From NCBI RefSeq assembly GCF_024169925.1, contig NZ_JALJXF010000001.1:3354001-3418000 (forward strand): DNA of 64,000 bases. The letters run 5' to 3'. The stretch is from Methylorubrum extorquens. GTDB taxonomy: Bacteria; Pseudomonadota; Alphaproteobacteria; Rhizobiales; Beijerinckiaceae. A program made the translations under genes and the position numbers. Below are positions 7,703 to 15,472 of this stretch, piece by piece; positions within the stretch are counted from its first letter, which is position 1, and each line of letters starts with the position of its first letter. The notes under the pieces were generated by a model. It did not search any database, was not told the DNA's origin, and saw nothing but the letters and a program-made list of their open reading frames with translations.

Positions 7703-8557
7703 ATGAAGTTCGCCTTCATCGCAAAGCATCGCGCTGTCTGGCCGGTCGCGTGGATGTGCGCTGCGCTGGGCGTGTCGCGCTCCGGCTTCCACGCGTGGCT
7801 CACCCGGCAACCCAGCCAACGTGCGCGGGACGACGAAGCCATCCTGAGCAAGGCCCACACGAGCTTCGTGGCCAGCGACCGCACCTACGGCGCGAGGCGC
7901 GTCTGGCGCGACGTGCTGGCCGAGGGCGTCTCATGCGGGCTGCACCGCATCGAACGGATCATGCGCGAGAACGCCCTACGGGCACGGCCACGCCGACGTG
8001 GTCTGCCGAAGGACGAGGGAGAGCGGGCGACCGCCTCGCCCAATCTTCTGGATCGGCGGTTCGCGGCCGACGCCCCGAACCGGAAATGGATCGCCGACTT
8101 CACGTATATCTGGACGGCCGAGGGCTGGCTCTACGTTGCCGCCGTCATCGACCTGTTCTCGCGCCGTGTCGTGGGATGGTCGATGCAGGCCAGCATGACG
8201 GCTCAACTCGTCACGGATGCGCTCGTCATGGCGATCTGGCGCAGAGGCAAGCCGGATGCTTTGCTGCATCACTCCGATCAGGGCTCGCAATATACGAGTG
8301 AACCCTTCCAGCGCCTGATGGCCGAGCACGGCGTGACCTGCTCGATGAGCCGGTCCGGCAACGTCTGGGACAACGCGGCAATGGAGAGCTTCTTCTCCTC
8401 GCTGAAGACCGAGCGCACGGCCCGACGGACCTACCGGACACGAGATGAAGCCCGTGCCGACGTGTTCGATGACATCGAGCGCTTCTACAACCCGGCGCGG
8501 CGGCACTCGACCCTGGGCTACCTCAGCCCTGTCGAGTTCGAGAACCGAGCCCAATGA
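7703..8557 (+). CDS. IS3-family transposase, orfB
   Basis: Catalytic component of the IS3 element, 284 residues. It opens MKFAFIAKHRAVWPVAWMC and contains an HTH-21-like region (SDRTYGARRVWRDVLAEGV). The integrase core follows, with Asp in RKWIADFTYIWT, Asp in LHHSDQGSQYTSEPF and Glu in NAAMESFFSSLKTE, the D,D(35)E set. The C-terminus has the usual ARRHSTLGYLSPVEFE. The gene is intact, but orfA is disrupted, so the OrfAB fusion transposase cannot be made by this copy. Confidence 0.93.
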   Translation: MKFAFIAKHRAVWPVAWMCAALGVSRSGFHAWLTRQPSQRARDDEAILSKAHTSFVASDRTYGARRVWRDVLAEGVSCGLHRIERIMRENALRARPRRRGLPKDEGERATASPNLLDRRFAADAPNRKWIADFTYIWTAEGWLYVAAVIDLFSRRVVGWSMQASMTAQLVTDALVMAIWRRGKPDALLHHSDQGSQYTSEPFQRLMAEHGVTCSMSRSGNVWDNAAMESFFSSLKTERTARRTYRTRDEARADVFDDIERFYNPARRHSTLGYLSPVEFENRAQ

Positions 8558-8635
8558 GCTTAGGACGGTGTCCACCAAACCGGCAGCAGGCCATTCGCCC
8601 TGTTCGCCGTCACGCTCCTGAAGGGCGTCGATTAG

Positions 8636-8896
8636 CTCACCAGCAGGGTGGAGGGCGGGACCTCGGCGGCCGTTTCACCGCTGACCACCGATATGGCGAT
8701 AGTGAAGATCCAAGTCGCGGCGTAGAACGAGGCCTTGCACAGCTTCAAGGTCGAAGTCGCGCGCACCTACGTGACCGGCGACGTCATCACCCGAATGGAG
8801 CGCCGCATTGACGACCTCGTGACTTCGATGCGCGAGGAGATGGCCGCGACTCGCCGAGAGATGCTCCAGGCGATCACGGGCTTCCGGGCCGAGTGA
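8636..8896 (+). pseudogene. Phage-like coiled-coil protein remnant with an in-frame amber codon
   Basis: After the holin stop at 8633-8635 the same frame runs LTSRVEGGTSAAVSPLTTDM, then AIVKIQVAA and a TAG. It resumes NEALHSFKVEVARTYVTGDV and ITRMERRIDDLVTSMREEMA, ending ITGFRAE at TGA 8894-8896. The continuous frame with one amber codon, possibly a former Trp (TGG), indicates a recently inactivated gene. The pattern of polar heptads with a MERRIDDL/MREEMAATRREM helix is the small coiled-coil protein often found after the holin in such phages. A short product could still start at an internal ATG (8795). Function unknown. Confidence 0.5.
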
Positions 8897-8925
8897 TCCC
8901 TGCTATTCACGCCTGTCCACACACC

Positions 8926-8957
8926 GCCCCGGGGCTTCGGCCTCGGGGCTTTTTTTC
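8926..8957 (+). terminator. Rho-independent terminator of the phage lysis module
   Basis: Ten-base stem GCCCCGGGGC / GCCTCGGGGC with loop TTCG (8926-8949), followed by seven T. It lies 30 bases past the coiled-coil remnant, so it ends the + strand phage transcript. Confidence 0.88.
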
Positions 8958-8989
8958 GTGCCTGACTTCTCGGCACACCCCAGCGCGGC

Positions 8990-11068
8990 CTAGGAAAACT
9001 GATCGGCTCCGAAGGAAAGTCGACGGGGCGGTATCTCCCAAACCTTCTCGATGAATGCGAGCTTTGCTGCACGCTCCTCCGATAGGGCCGCCGCTCTCTC
9101 AGGCGAGCACGTGAACCAAGCGTCAACTTCGACGATGTCTCCATCGAAGTGATCGACAGGCTGAAGACGTCGAAGATTCAGACCAGCCCGCGAAAGGAGA
9201 TCGACCATATCGTGGAGCAGCTTTTGCCCATGATAGATCGGCCTGAAATGCGCCTCGACTTTGACCCCCAGGCACTCATTAAGGGCATTTCCGAAGCCCT
9301 CCAGAACTTGATACTCGAACCCCTGCACATCGATCTTGATAGCATCAGGTTGTGGCACTTCGCCATTAGCCATCAGCGTATCGTACCGCTCGCACTCAAC
9401 CTCGATTTCGTGCATGACGCGAAATGCTGGCGCAATTGTATATGGCTGAAGCAGCTTGTTGTTTGGATCTAAAAGCGATGTGCAGCCCAGGCTGCGGGTG
9501 ACGTGCAGTGTGCGCTTTTCAGCGCGATTGCCGAGCGCTCGCTCTACAACGATACCGTCGCGACATGGCTCCAACTTCGCTCGTGCCATTGCTGCTTCAG
9601 ATGGATTGGGCTCGAAGAGAACTGCGCGGACCGAGCTAAGATGCGGTAGCCATTCTTCACCAAGCCCACCAAGCCCGCCCACGTCGACCAATGTTAGCAT
9701 GCTCTGCTCCAATTTAAGCTTGACTTCAGAAGGTAAATCAGGAAACGAGCGCGTGACTTTACCCATCCACAAATCCGCAACAGCGCCGATATCGATAACG
9801 ACAGCGCCTTGTTCTTTTAGCTTTGCAGCGTAAATTTTGCCGAGCATGCCTGCAGCAACAAGCCATAACTGACCTTTTCGATCAGTCGGAATGCTAAGCT
9901 TCTCTATTATTTCGTTAAATCGGTCAGGCCAGTGGCGGCCTGCTACAGCGCTTGCACCCAGTGTACCGGCGTGGATTTGCTCGCCTGGCGTCTTAATCAG
10001 ATCAACGCGACCGATTCCGTAAGTTCTCTGTAGTGCCGATGGCAAAGCGTCTTGGCATGAAATAACTCCTACGAGTGGCCGCTTTTCCAGCAATCGAGCT
10101 AGTGCGCCGCTCAGCAGCAAGTCGTAATGAATGGTGAGTGAGTAGACTGGAACATTTTCAGCCCAGTCCGGCTTTTGGTCTGCGAATGCTAGGAGCTTTC
10201 GCATCACGTTCACTACCCACGCAATGCCACGACGCGAGGCATAGTTGTACTCGGTCTGTATAGCAGCCTCGTACATGCTTCCGCCGATCGCGTCGGCTTG
10301 GCCTATGGCTGAATTAAATTTGTCGAGTGCCGCCAGGAATTCTGGGCGGTCGAGCACCGATGTGTCTTTGAACCAAATCTCAGCAAACTCATCGCGGTTC
10401 GCTCGGTAATAATCTCTGTTGTTTGCCTCGTCTTCAGCGCCTAGGCGGATGCAAGCACCTTCGCCGTCCCCAAGTCGCAGAAGCAAGTATGGTCGCCCCG
10501 CGTCCAGCGCTGCACGGATGTCCGCCTCCAAGTCGGAGACCGACCGACTTGCGAAGCGGGCGCGCACTTCTAGGAGGAGCCGTTGCGCTTCCGAGCGGTC
10601 GTACGTCTTCAACAAGGAAAAAAACTGACGATGGATCGCGACCTCACGCTCAACTGCTGGGTGCTCTCGCTGTACACGCGTCAGAACGGCGTGTGCTTCA
10701 GCATCTTGCTTAGAAATCGCAAGTTGAACGGCGAGCCACAAAAGACGATGAGGCTGCGGATCAACGGCGACTGACTTATTTAAATAACCAATCGAGCGGT
10801 CCGGCTGCCCTGCTACGCCAAAGGCGTATCCTAGCTCCCAAAGCGCTTGATCTTCATATTTCCGGCAGGGAATTAGAGGGCCAACGATAACCTCTGCATC
10901 ATCCAGGCGCTGTTGTAGGCGCAATAAATAGATCACCCGCGCAGCAAAATACTCGAAATCAGGCTCATCCGCCCTCTCAATCACTTCATTGATCATCTCG
11001 CGACGTTCGGTGGGACCTGACGCGAGAAAGGTGTTGCAAAAATTAATGATTTGCTCGTCGGTGATCAT
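8990..11068 (-). CDS. Three-domain protein: TPR-like region, GT-D glycosyltransferase, FkbM methyltransferase
   Basis: A 692-residue protein. Residues 1-190 are helical and TPR-like (AGQPDRSIGYLNKSVAVDPQ near 86-105). Residues about 190-435 look like a GT-D fold glycosyltransferase domain (SP_1767/DUF1792 type): the start motif YLLLRLGDGEGACIRLG is the nucleotide-sugar site of that family and VVIDIGAVADLWMG is its closing strand. Residues about 455-660 are an FkbM-type SAM methyltransferase (LTLVDVGGLGG, VLFEPNP, DAIKIDVQGFEYQVLEG). The fusion suggests sugar transfer followed by O-methylation on a surface glycan or glycoprotein; the substrate is unknown. The gene is AT-richer than its surroundings, suggesting recent acquisition, and stands alone on its strand. 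The fold assignments are by motif only. Confidence 0.8.
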   Translation of the reverse strand: MITDEQIINFCNTFLASGPTERREMINEVIERADEPDFEYFAARVIYLLRLQQRLDDAEVIVGPLIPCRKYEDQALWELGYAFGVAGQPDRSIGYLNKSVAVDPQPHRLLWLAVQLAISKQDAEAHAVLTRVQREHPAVEREVAIHRQFFSLLKTYDRSEAQRLLLEVRARFASRSVSDLEADIRAALDAGRPYLLLRLGDGEGACIRLGAEDEANNRDYYRANRDEFAEIWFKDTSVLDRPEFLAALDKFNSAIGQADAIGGSMYEAAIQTEYNYASRRGIAWVVNVMRKLLAFADQKPDWAENVPVYSLTIHYDLLLSGALARLLEKRPLVGVISCQDALPSALQRTYGIGRVDLIKTPGEQIHAGTLGASAVAGRHWPDRFNEIIEKLSIPTDRKGQLWLVAAGMLGKIYAAKLKEQGAVVIDIGAVADLWMGKVTRSFPDLPSEVKLKLEQSMLTLVDVGGLGGLGEEWLPHLSSVRAVLFEPNPSEAAMARAKLEPCRDGIVVERALGNRAEKRTLHVTRSLGCTSLLDPNNKLLQPYTIAPAFRVMHEIEVECERYDTLMANGEVPQPDAIKIDVQGFEYQVLEGFGNALNECLGVKVEAHFRPIYHGQKLLHDMVDLLSRAGLNLRRLQPVDHFDGDIVEVDAWFTCSPERAAALSEERAAKLAFIEKVWEIPPRRLSFGADQFS

Positions 11069-11245
11069 TCTGCCCCCGGCGGTTGGCCGCCTGCCTTATG
11101 GTCGAAATTAACTCTGCCCGCCAGGGTCGCTACGCTGCAGGCGCATTTTGCGGGCTGCCTCGCTGTTGCTCCTAATGGCGACATCGCAGATCCAGAAAAC
11201 CTTTAGCGACGGATCCCGGCGCGTCATGCAAGGAGAGGCGAGCAA

Positions 11246-12754
11246 ATGAGGTCGCACCTATCCCACGGCTTCGCATCGGCGTTTCGGTTAGCCAGCCTTG
11301 TCCTGCTGCTTTTGACCGCCAGCGCCCTTGCTCAGGTTCGTGTTGCACTTCAGCAACAACCAAATCGTGGGTCTGCGAACGACAGTGCCCCGCGCTCGCT
11401 AACCCCGGATGATGCCGCTCCTGCCAAAGCGCCGGTTCAGGACCCGTCGCGTGGCGAGTCGGAAGCTATGGGGCCGGGCGTTCAACGATCTCTCAGAGTG
11501 ATCGGGAGTGAGCAGCCGCTCGATCTCATCTCCTCCGTTCCGAGCAATGGAATCTTCATGACCGGTGACGACGCACCACTCCAGGCCGAGCCGATCCTCG
11601 GCCCGTTTCACGGACTTGATCAGGATTTAACTCGGGCGCAGATGGTGCGCTACTTCTCGCCAACTGGCGATAGCAACAAGGGTGAGTATGGCACCCTTTT
11701 GAACGCTCGTTTTGCGACTGGCTTTCCTGAGGCTTGCAGAAGAAATACGTTTTATCCAGAGGGCGGAACTTGCCTCAATGACGGAGGCAAGATGTACCGC
11801 GTCAAATCCCGAGGCAGCTCGAGGTCTTACTACGGAAAGACTGCCGCTGTCGGAATCGGTCCAGTGGGTACATCAGAAAACATAATCGACGGCGGTGTAG
11901 TCTGGCGTTACGAACCTAGTTATAGTCCAGGCAACGGGGGGAAGACAAATCTTGCCCTGATGACTTATCAGGAGGCTAAATCAGGTGCCGCCTGGACCGG
12001 AGCCTTCGCCCATCAGATAGCAAGCGGTGGTCCGAAGAAAACTGCATTTACACTAGAGCTGGATCTTAACAACTACTGGGGCGACTACGCGGGTGATCCG
12101 GCCGGTCCGACGGCTACGGCTCTCCAGATCTTCATGGGAGGTCCAAATCGGTCCTCTAAGGCGATTGGTATTGGCCAGTACGACCAACCGTTGGCTGGAA
12201 GCACCTCGGTAGTGAATGGAATCGAAATCTGCTGTGCTTCACTTGCCCGTGACAACACAGTCCTCGACCTCACAGAATCGCACAACGGCTACATGAACCA
12301 AGGAGCACATCCCGGCTCCGCATTTACCGATGGGTCCGCGTCAGCAATTAGCTTCAATAGCTACGGAGGCGCTGACATAGGGTTCCGCCATACCGGCTCG
12401 TCCAGAGTGGGACTTCAGCTAGAGGGTCGCTATTCGGACAGTCAGGTTCAGGGTCAAGGATGGAACGTAGATCCTGTCGGGAAGATCACATCATCTGGCG
12501 AGACTATCAGTGGTAATTCGCACATCGCGGGACATGCCACTGTTGGAAATGGTCTCTCAGTTGCCGCTGGCTCATTCAAGCCTGCACAGTATATCGTCAC
12601 AAAATTGTTTTCATGCAACCCAGAGACGAAGGGAAGCTTTGTTGTCGTGACAGACTTAGATGCTACTCCTACCTATCGGCAAACGAATTTCTCCGGTGGA
12701 GGCTCGATCGCAGCGCCACTTTTTTGCAATGGATCTAAGTGGGAAGTGCACTAA
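11246..12754 (+). CDS. Secreted 502-residue protein of unknown function
   Basis: N-terminal signal peptide (RLASLVLLLLTASALAQ, cleavage near residue 29), then about 70 disordered polar residues. A long region follows, rich in Gly, Ser, Asn and Tyr (RYFSPTGDSNKGEYG, LELDLNNYWGDYAG, NGIEICCASLARDN, TISGNSHIAGHATVG). The Gly/Asn-rich composition with short beta-like repeats near the C-terminus resembles phage tail-fibre or beta-helix surface proteins, but I recognise no family. It is divergent from the GT-D/FkbM gene with a 177-base gap and shares its AT-rich codon use, so both probably arrived together. An obvious idea is that it is secreted and modified by the neighbour; that is inference only. 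Confidence 0.72.
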   Translation: MRSHLSHGFASAFRLASLVLLLLTASALAQVRVALQQQPNRGSANDSAPRSLTPDDAAPAKAPVQDPSRGESEAMGPGVQRSLRVIGSEQPLDLISSVPSNGIFMTGDDAPLQAEPILGPFHGLDQDLTRAQMVRYFSPTGDSNKGEYGTLLNARFATGFPEACRRNTFYPEGGTCLNDGGKMYRVKSRGSSRSYYGKTAAVGIGPVGTSENIIDGGVVWRYEPSYSPGNGGKTNLALMTYQEAKSGAAWTGAFAHQIASGGPKKTAFTLELDLNNYWGDYAGDPAGPTATALQIFMGGPNRSSKAIGIGQYDQPLAGSTSVVNGIEICCASLARDNTVLDLTESHNGYMNQGAHPGSAFTDGSASAISFNSYGGADIGFRHTGSSRVGLQLEGRYSDSQVQGQGWNVDPVGKITSSGETISGNSHIAGHATVGNGLSVAAGSFKPAQYIVTKLFSCNPETKGSFVVVTDLDATPTYRQTNFSGGGSIAAPLFCNGSKWEVH

Positions 12755-12834
12755 GATTGATTGGCGAGCCATGCGCCCTACCAGGATATCGCGACTTCGC
12801 TCCTTTTGCTTGTCGCAACACGGAGCGCCATCGT

Positions 12835-13026
12835 TCACGTAGCGGCCCCAAGCATCCGTTTCCGCACCTGGGCCATGCGGTCGTCATCGCTGGCGCTTGT
12901 TGCCATGGCCTCGCGTCCGACGGCGTTGTAGATCTTCCGTACGGTCGCCTCGTCCAGACTGAGGCACTGCGCGATTTGGAGCGGACCGCGCAGCACAGCG
13001 TCGAATTGGTCCGCGGCCTCAGTCAT
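12835..13026 (-). CDS. Small hypothetical protein
   Basis: A 63-residue protein from ATG at 13026: MTEAADQFDAVLRGPLQIAQ, then CLSLDEATVRKIYNAVGREA. The segment SLDEATVRKIYNAVG has the spacing of a short helix-turn-helix (sigma-like), but the protein is too small to assign. Third of three closely spaced minus-strand ORFs (gaps 4 and 2 bases), so probably one transcript. A longer frame reaches to 13140 but overlaps the preceding gene; the short start fits the packing. Confidence 0.5.
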   Translation of the reverse strand: MTEAADQFDAVLRGPLQIAQCLSLDEATVRKIYNAVGREAMATSASDDDRMAQVRKRMLGAAT

Positions 13027-13030
13027 CGGC

Positions 13031-13243
13031 CTACCGGACCACGATCTCGCGTCCACCAACGACGACCGTCGCTGGCTCGGTTGGGTGACAGTCGACGAAT
13101 AGGCTGATCCCATACGGCCGCAGCCTGTCCCAAGCCGCATCGCTTCCCGTCATAAGCGCACGGGCCAGCAGGTCCGCCAGATCCTTGCCGCCGTCGCTTA
13201 TGGCCGCGGCACTGTCGTTGCTGATCTCGACGATGCTCCGCAT
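13031..13243 (-). CDS. Small hypothetical protein
   Basis: A 70-residue protein starting MRSIVEISNDSAAAISDGGK and ending EPATVVVGGREIVVR, with a predicted helix (LADLLARALM) and a beta-rich end. No family recognised. It sits between two other small minus-strand ORFs with almost no spacing, which argues for co-translation. The track of three short genes next to a tRNA is typical of the edge of an integrated element. Confidence 0.5.
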   Translation of the reverse strand: MRSIVEISNDSAAAISDGGKDLADLLARALMTGSDAAWDRLRPYGISLFVDCHPTEPATVVVGGREIVVR

Positions 13244-13245
13244 GA

Positions 13246-13509
13246 TCAAGCCTTTTGTGCCCGCGCCAGCAGGATCGCCGTGCGGGTGAGGCCACGCTTC
13301 AGGCCAGGGCTCGACTCGGGGTGGGCGACGACCTGGCTCGCCCAGCCATCCCCGGCGAAAGCCGAAGCGAGATCGAGGCTGTAGCCGTCGGCGATCGGGT
13401 GGGCGGTGGTGCTGCACTCAGCGAGATATGCATCGACGGCCGCGTTCACCTCGTCGTCGGTGACGGCCTTGGCCTTGAACAGTTCGCGGACGGTGGGGGA
13501 TTCAGTCAT
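13246..13509 (-). CDS. Small hypothetical protein
   Basis: An 87-residue protein from ATG at 13509: [20 protein letters not shown], ending [18 protein letters not shown]. Mixed helix/strand composition with a conserved-looking [19 protein letters not shown]. No family recognised. It is the first gene of the three-gene minus-strand cluster 13509-12835 and starts about 60 bases beyond the 3' end of tRNA-Thr. Confidence 0.5.
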   Translation of the reverse strand: MTESPTVRELFKAKAVTDDEVNAAVDAYLAECSTTAHPIADGYSLDLASAFAGDGWASQVVAHPESSPGLKRGLTRTAILLARAQKA

Positions 13510-13567
13510 GGTGCTTACTATGTGCTTACCGGAGCAGGGTTTCGGCAAGCAGAGCAAAGCTAAAAAG

Positions 13568-13643
13568 TGGTGCCGCAAGAGGGATTCGAACCCCCGACCC
13601 CCTCATTACGAATGAGGTGCTCTACCAGCTGAGCTATTGCGGC
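13568..13643 (-). tRNA. tRNA-Thr (CGT)
   Basis: Reverse-complement cloverleaf: acceptor GCCGCAA pairs with TTGCGGC, D arm TAGCTCAGCTGGTAGAGCA, anticodon stem CCTCA/TGAGG with loop TTCGTAA (anticodon CGT), T arm GGGTTCGAATCCC, and encoded CCA. Its 3' end faces the decayed prophage region on the left. Confidence 0.96.
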
Positions 13644-13690
13644 TTCGCATCCGGCCTCGTCGCGTCGACGCCCGATGGAATGTGCCGGGT

Positions 13691-13718
13691 CTTAGACGGA
13701 CGCCTTGCCCTTGGCAAG
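13691..13718 (-). promoter_or_regulatory. Candidate promoter of tRNA-Thr
   Basis: On the minus strand CTTGCC (-35 like) and TCTAAG (-10 like) are separated by 16 bases, about 48 bases upstream of the tRNA 5' end. It is a plausible stable-RNA promoter; the call rests on sequence match alone. Confidence 0.4.
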
Positions 13719-13787
13719 CTCTTGGATGCCGTCTGTTGGCCGAGACCGCGTTGCGGTGCCACCGGGCTTGGGCGTAAGACCTCGCCG

Positions 13788-14459
13788 ATGAACGAGCTTC
13801 TCACCTCCGACGCCCTGAAGCCACAGGTTTCCGGGGGGCCTGCACGACCGCCCCTCGTGCTGGCCTCGGCCTCTCCGCGCCGGCTGGCCCTGCTGCAACA
13901 AGTCGGAATCGAGCCGGATGCACTGCTGCCCGCCGATATCGACGAGACCCCCCGCAAATCCGAATCGCCCCGCGACCTGGCTCGTCGCCTCGCCCGGGAA
14001 AAGCTGGAGGTGGCCCAGGTTGCGGCGCGCCGTCGGGACGACTTGCGCGACGCCTATCTCGTCTCCGCCGACACCGTAGTCGCCGTCGGTCGCCGCGTGC
14101 TGCCCAAGGCCGAGCTGCTCGATGAGGCCGCCGACTGCCTGCGGCTGCTCTCAGGGCGGGCGCATCGCGTCTTCACCGCCGTTTGCATCCTGTCCCCGAA
14201 GGATCGACGCCGCGAGCGCATGGTCGAGACCCGCGTGCGCTTCAAGCGCCTCTCGAACCGCGAGATCGAGGGCTATCTTTCCTCGGGCGAGTGGCGCGGC
14301 AAGGCCGGCGGCTACGCCATCCAGGGCTTGGCGGCAGCCTTTGCGGTGAAGCTCGTCGGCTCGCACAGCGGAGTGGTCGGCCTCCCGTTGTACGAGACGA
14401 TGAGCCTGCTCGAAGGCGAGGGCTTTCCCGTGCGGGCCGCCTGGGGGGCAGCGACATGA
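13788..14459 (+). CDS. maf: Maf-family nucleotide pyrophosphatase
   Basis: Hydrolyses non-canonical or modified nucleoside triphosphates to monophosphates in the cytoplasm (dTTP/UTP or m7GTP, depending on subgroup). A protein of 223 residues with the family start [19 protein letters not shown] (phosphate-binding loop ASPRR), [15 protein letters not shown] and the conserved [20 protein letters not shown]. The ATG at 13788 was chosen because a longer frame would run through the tRNA-Thr gene. The N-terminus before LVLASAS is about 20 residues longer than usual. The stop overlaps the yacG start (ATGA), so the two are translationally coupled. Confidence 0.92.
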   Translation: MNELLTSDALKPQVSGGPARPPLVLASASPRRLALLQQVGIEPDALLPADIDETPRKSESPRDLARRLAREKLEVAQVAARRRDDLRDAYLVSADTVVAVGRRVLPKAELLDEAADCLRLLSGRAHRVFTAVCILSPKDRRRERMVETRVRFKRLSNREIEGYLSSGEWRGKAGGYAIQGLAAAFAVKLVGSHSGVVGLPLYETMSLLEGEGFPVRAAWGAAT

Positions 14460-14674
14460 ATCGGCCGGTAAAGAGGACGACGGCGGGCAAGGCACTGGCT
14501 CCCTGTCCGATCTGCGGCAAGCCGGCCCAGACCGAAACCAAGCCATTCTGCTCGGCCCGCTGCGCCGATATCGACCTCGGACGCTGGCTCGGCGAGCGCT
14601 ACGTCATCCCAGGGCCGGAGGAGGATGAGCTATCCTACCCACCCCGTTCGGATGAGGAGAATCGCTCGCACTGA
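14456..14674 (+). CDS. yacG: DNA gyrase inhibitor YacG (zinc protein)
   Basis: A 72-residue cytoplasmic zinc-binding protein known in E. coli to bind GyrB and inhibit gyrase. The zinc site is visible: CPICGKP (Cys-X2-Cys) and [20 protein letters not shown] (Cys-X3-Cys), with the conserved DLGRWL helix. The start overlaps the maf stop by the ATGA arrangement, and maf-yacG adjacency is common in alphaproteobacteria. The acidic tail (GPEEDEL) matches the family. Confidence 0.93.
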   Translation: MNRPVKRTTAGKALAPCPICGKPAQTETKPFCSARCADIDLGRWLGERYVIPGPEEDELSYPPRSDEENRSH

Positions 14675-14725
14675 GATCGAGATCGGCACCCGGCAAAAAA
14701 GCTTCGCCTTCGGTTGTTGGAAGGC

Positions 14726-14754
14726 TGGACAGGCCCAAAACCCTTCACTATACA
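14726..14754 (+). promoter_or_regulatory. Candidate promoter of tRNA-Phe
   Basis: TGGACA (14726-14731), a 17-base spacer and TATACA (14749-14754), ending 35 bases before the tRNA. Good match to a housekeeping sigma promoter. Confidence 0.55.
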
Positions 14755-14789
14755 CCCGCCAGCCGACGACGCAGCGCGACGCGGCGGAT

Positions 14790-14865
14790 GCCCAGGTAGC
14801 TCAGTTGGTAGAGCATGCGACTGAAAATCGCAGTGTCGGCGGTTCGACTCCGTCCCTGGGCACCA
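14790..14865 (+). tRNA. tRNA-Phe (GAA)
   Basis: Acceptor GCCCAGG/CCTGGGC, D arm TAGCTCAGTTGGTAGAGCA, anticodon stem TGCGA/TCGCA around CTGAAAA (anticodon GAA), T arm GGCGGTTCGACTCCGTC, encoded CCA. Its 3' end faces the degraded integrase region on the right. Confidence 0.97.
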
Positions 14866-14891
14866 TCAAAATCCTAAGTCGCTCCATCGGC

Positions 14892-15350
14892 TTATCCCCT
14901 CACCCGCAGCTCTGCCGTTCTGACCGTGTTACGGTCTGTGTTGCGGTACCCATGCCGGTGACGTTCTCTCCTCAGCACTTCCATCAGTCCTCGCCACGAC
15001 GCTGACGGCTCTTCGCGCGCAGCTTGTGGATCTAGTGAGGTGGGGCCGATCCAGTCCCGGTTGTAGAGAAGCGTGGTCGGCAGCGGCGTTTGCGTGGCAG
15101 TCGGCATCATGTCGGTCGGCTCGGCGCCGGCGGCAAAGCCCTCCGTGATCGCTCCGGCTCGGCTGTCAATATTACAGACGACACCCGGCCGGCCGCAGCT
15201 GCGCGCGATCTTCTGGAGAGTCCGGGAGAAATGGTTCGCCTTCCACGGCAGGCCTGAGCGCTCGTCGAGAACGATCGACCCGACGCTGCGGGCGGTGCCC
15301 AGCTGTTGGCGCACGTCGGGCAGCAGGCGGAGCTCGTAGGCAAGCGAGTT
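14892..15350 (-). pseudogene. Tyrosine-integrase C-terminal remnant beside tRNA-Phe
   Basis: On the minus strand the frame reads SIVLDERSGLPWKANHFSRT, then LQKIARSCGRPGVVCNIDSR, AGAITEGFAAGAEP and PLPTTLLYNRDW. It corresponds to the end of phage-type tyrosine recombinases: the Arg of NIDSRAGAITE, and the TTLLYNRD segment where the nucleophilic Tyr sits (family pattern TTQRYNR). The middle with the His box is corrupted (TDMMPTATQTP), and the reading beyond YNRD is unlike the family, so this is a truncated pseudogene. Ending 27 bases from tRNA-Phe fits an element integrated at the tRNA 3' end. The formal ORF runs 14892-15476 but only this part looks like integrase. Confidence 0.6.
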
Positions 15351-15428
15351 GTCGCAGCTCACAGCCACAGGCCACCGCCCGGCGGAGCGTCTGGACACAT
15401 GCGTCGGCGCGGCGCTCGCCGTACGCTC

Positions 15429-15472
15429 GGGTGACAACGCTGTCACCGGAGAGGGTGACAGCGTTGTCACCC
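15429..15472. repeat. Perfect 19-bp inverted repeat with internal dyads
   Basis: GGGTGACAACGCTGTCACC at 15429-15447 is repeated exactly in inverse at 15454-15472, with a 6-base spacer GGAGAG. Each arm is itself a near dyad, GTGACA-N4-TGTCAC. This could be a double operator or a replication/partition site. It also codes in frame for GDNAVT...GDSVVT in the adjacent remnant ORF, so protein repetition is an alternative explanation. Confidence 0.7.

Larger units (their letters stand above)
6495..7706 (+). pseudogene. IS3 orfA (HTH component) split by nested IS5-type element
   Basis: N-terminal HTH protein of an IS3 transposase: RREFKVEAVRLVRE-type start (KFGREFKVEAVRLVRERGVS), VAQAARDLDVHETMLHRWVK, then the leucine-zipper start EQIEIDRLRKEVARL. 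It is cut after base 6726. Past the nested element, from 7648, the frame continues KAERDILKKAAAYFARDAI to TGA 7704-7706. The inserted length (element plus TGA copy, 921 bases) is a multiple of three and the frame rejoins exactly, giving a 96-residue orfA. The stop overlaps the orfB start, and the run CCTAAAAAAGG at 7663-7673 is the usual orfA/orfB slippage signal. Confidence 0.85.
6433..8593 (+). mobile_element. IS3-family insertion sequence carrying a nested IS5-type element
   Basis: Ends are near-perfect inverted repeats: TGGCCTGCTGCCGGTTTT at the left and, read inward, TGGCCTGCTGCCGGTTTG at the right, each followed by GGACACC. It has the two-ORF plan of IS3 elements (orfA 6495, orfB 7703-8557). 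No direct target repeat is visible outside the ends (left flank CGGAG, right flank TTCGC), suggesting loss of flanking DNA. The element is 2161 bp now and about 1240 bp without the nested insertion. Confidence 0.87.

Noticed and set aside
14791..15005. Plus-strand ORF through tRNA-Phe
   Set aside because: It overlaps the tRNA completely in its first half.
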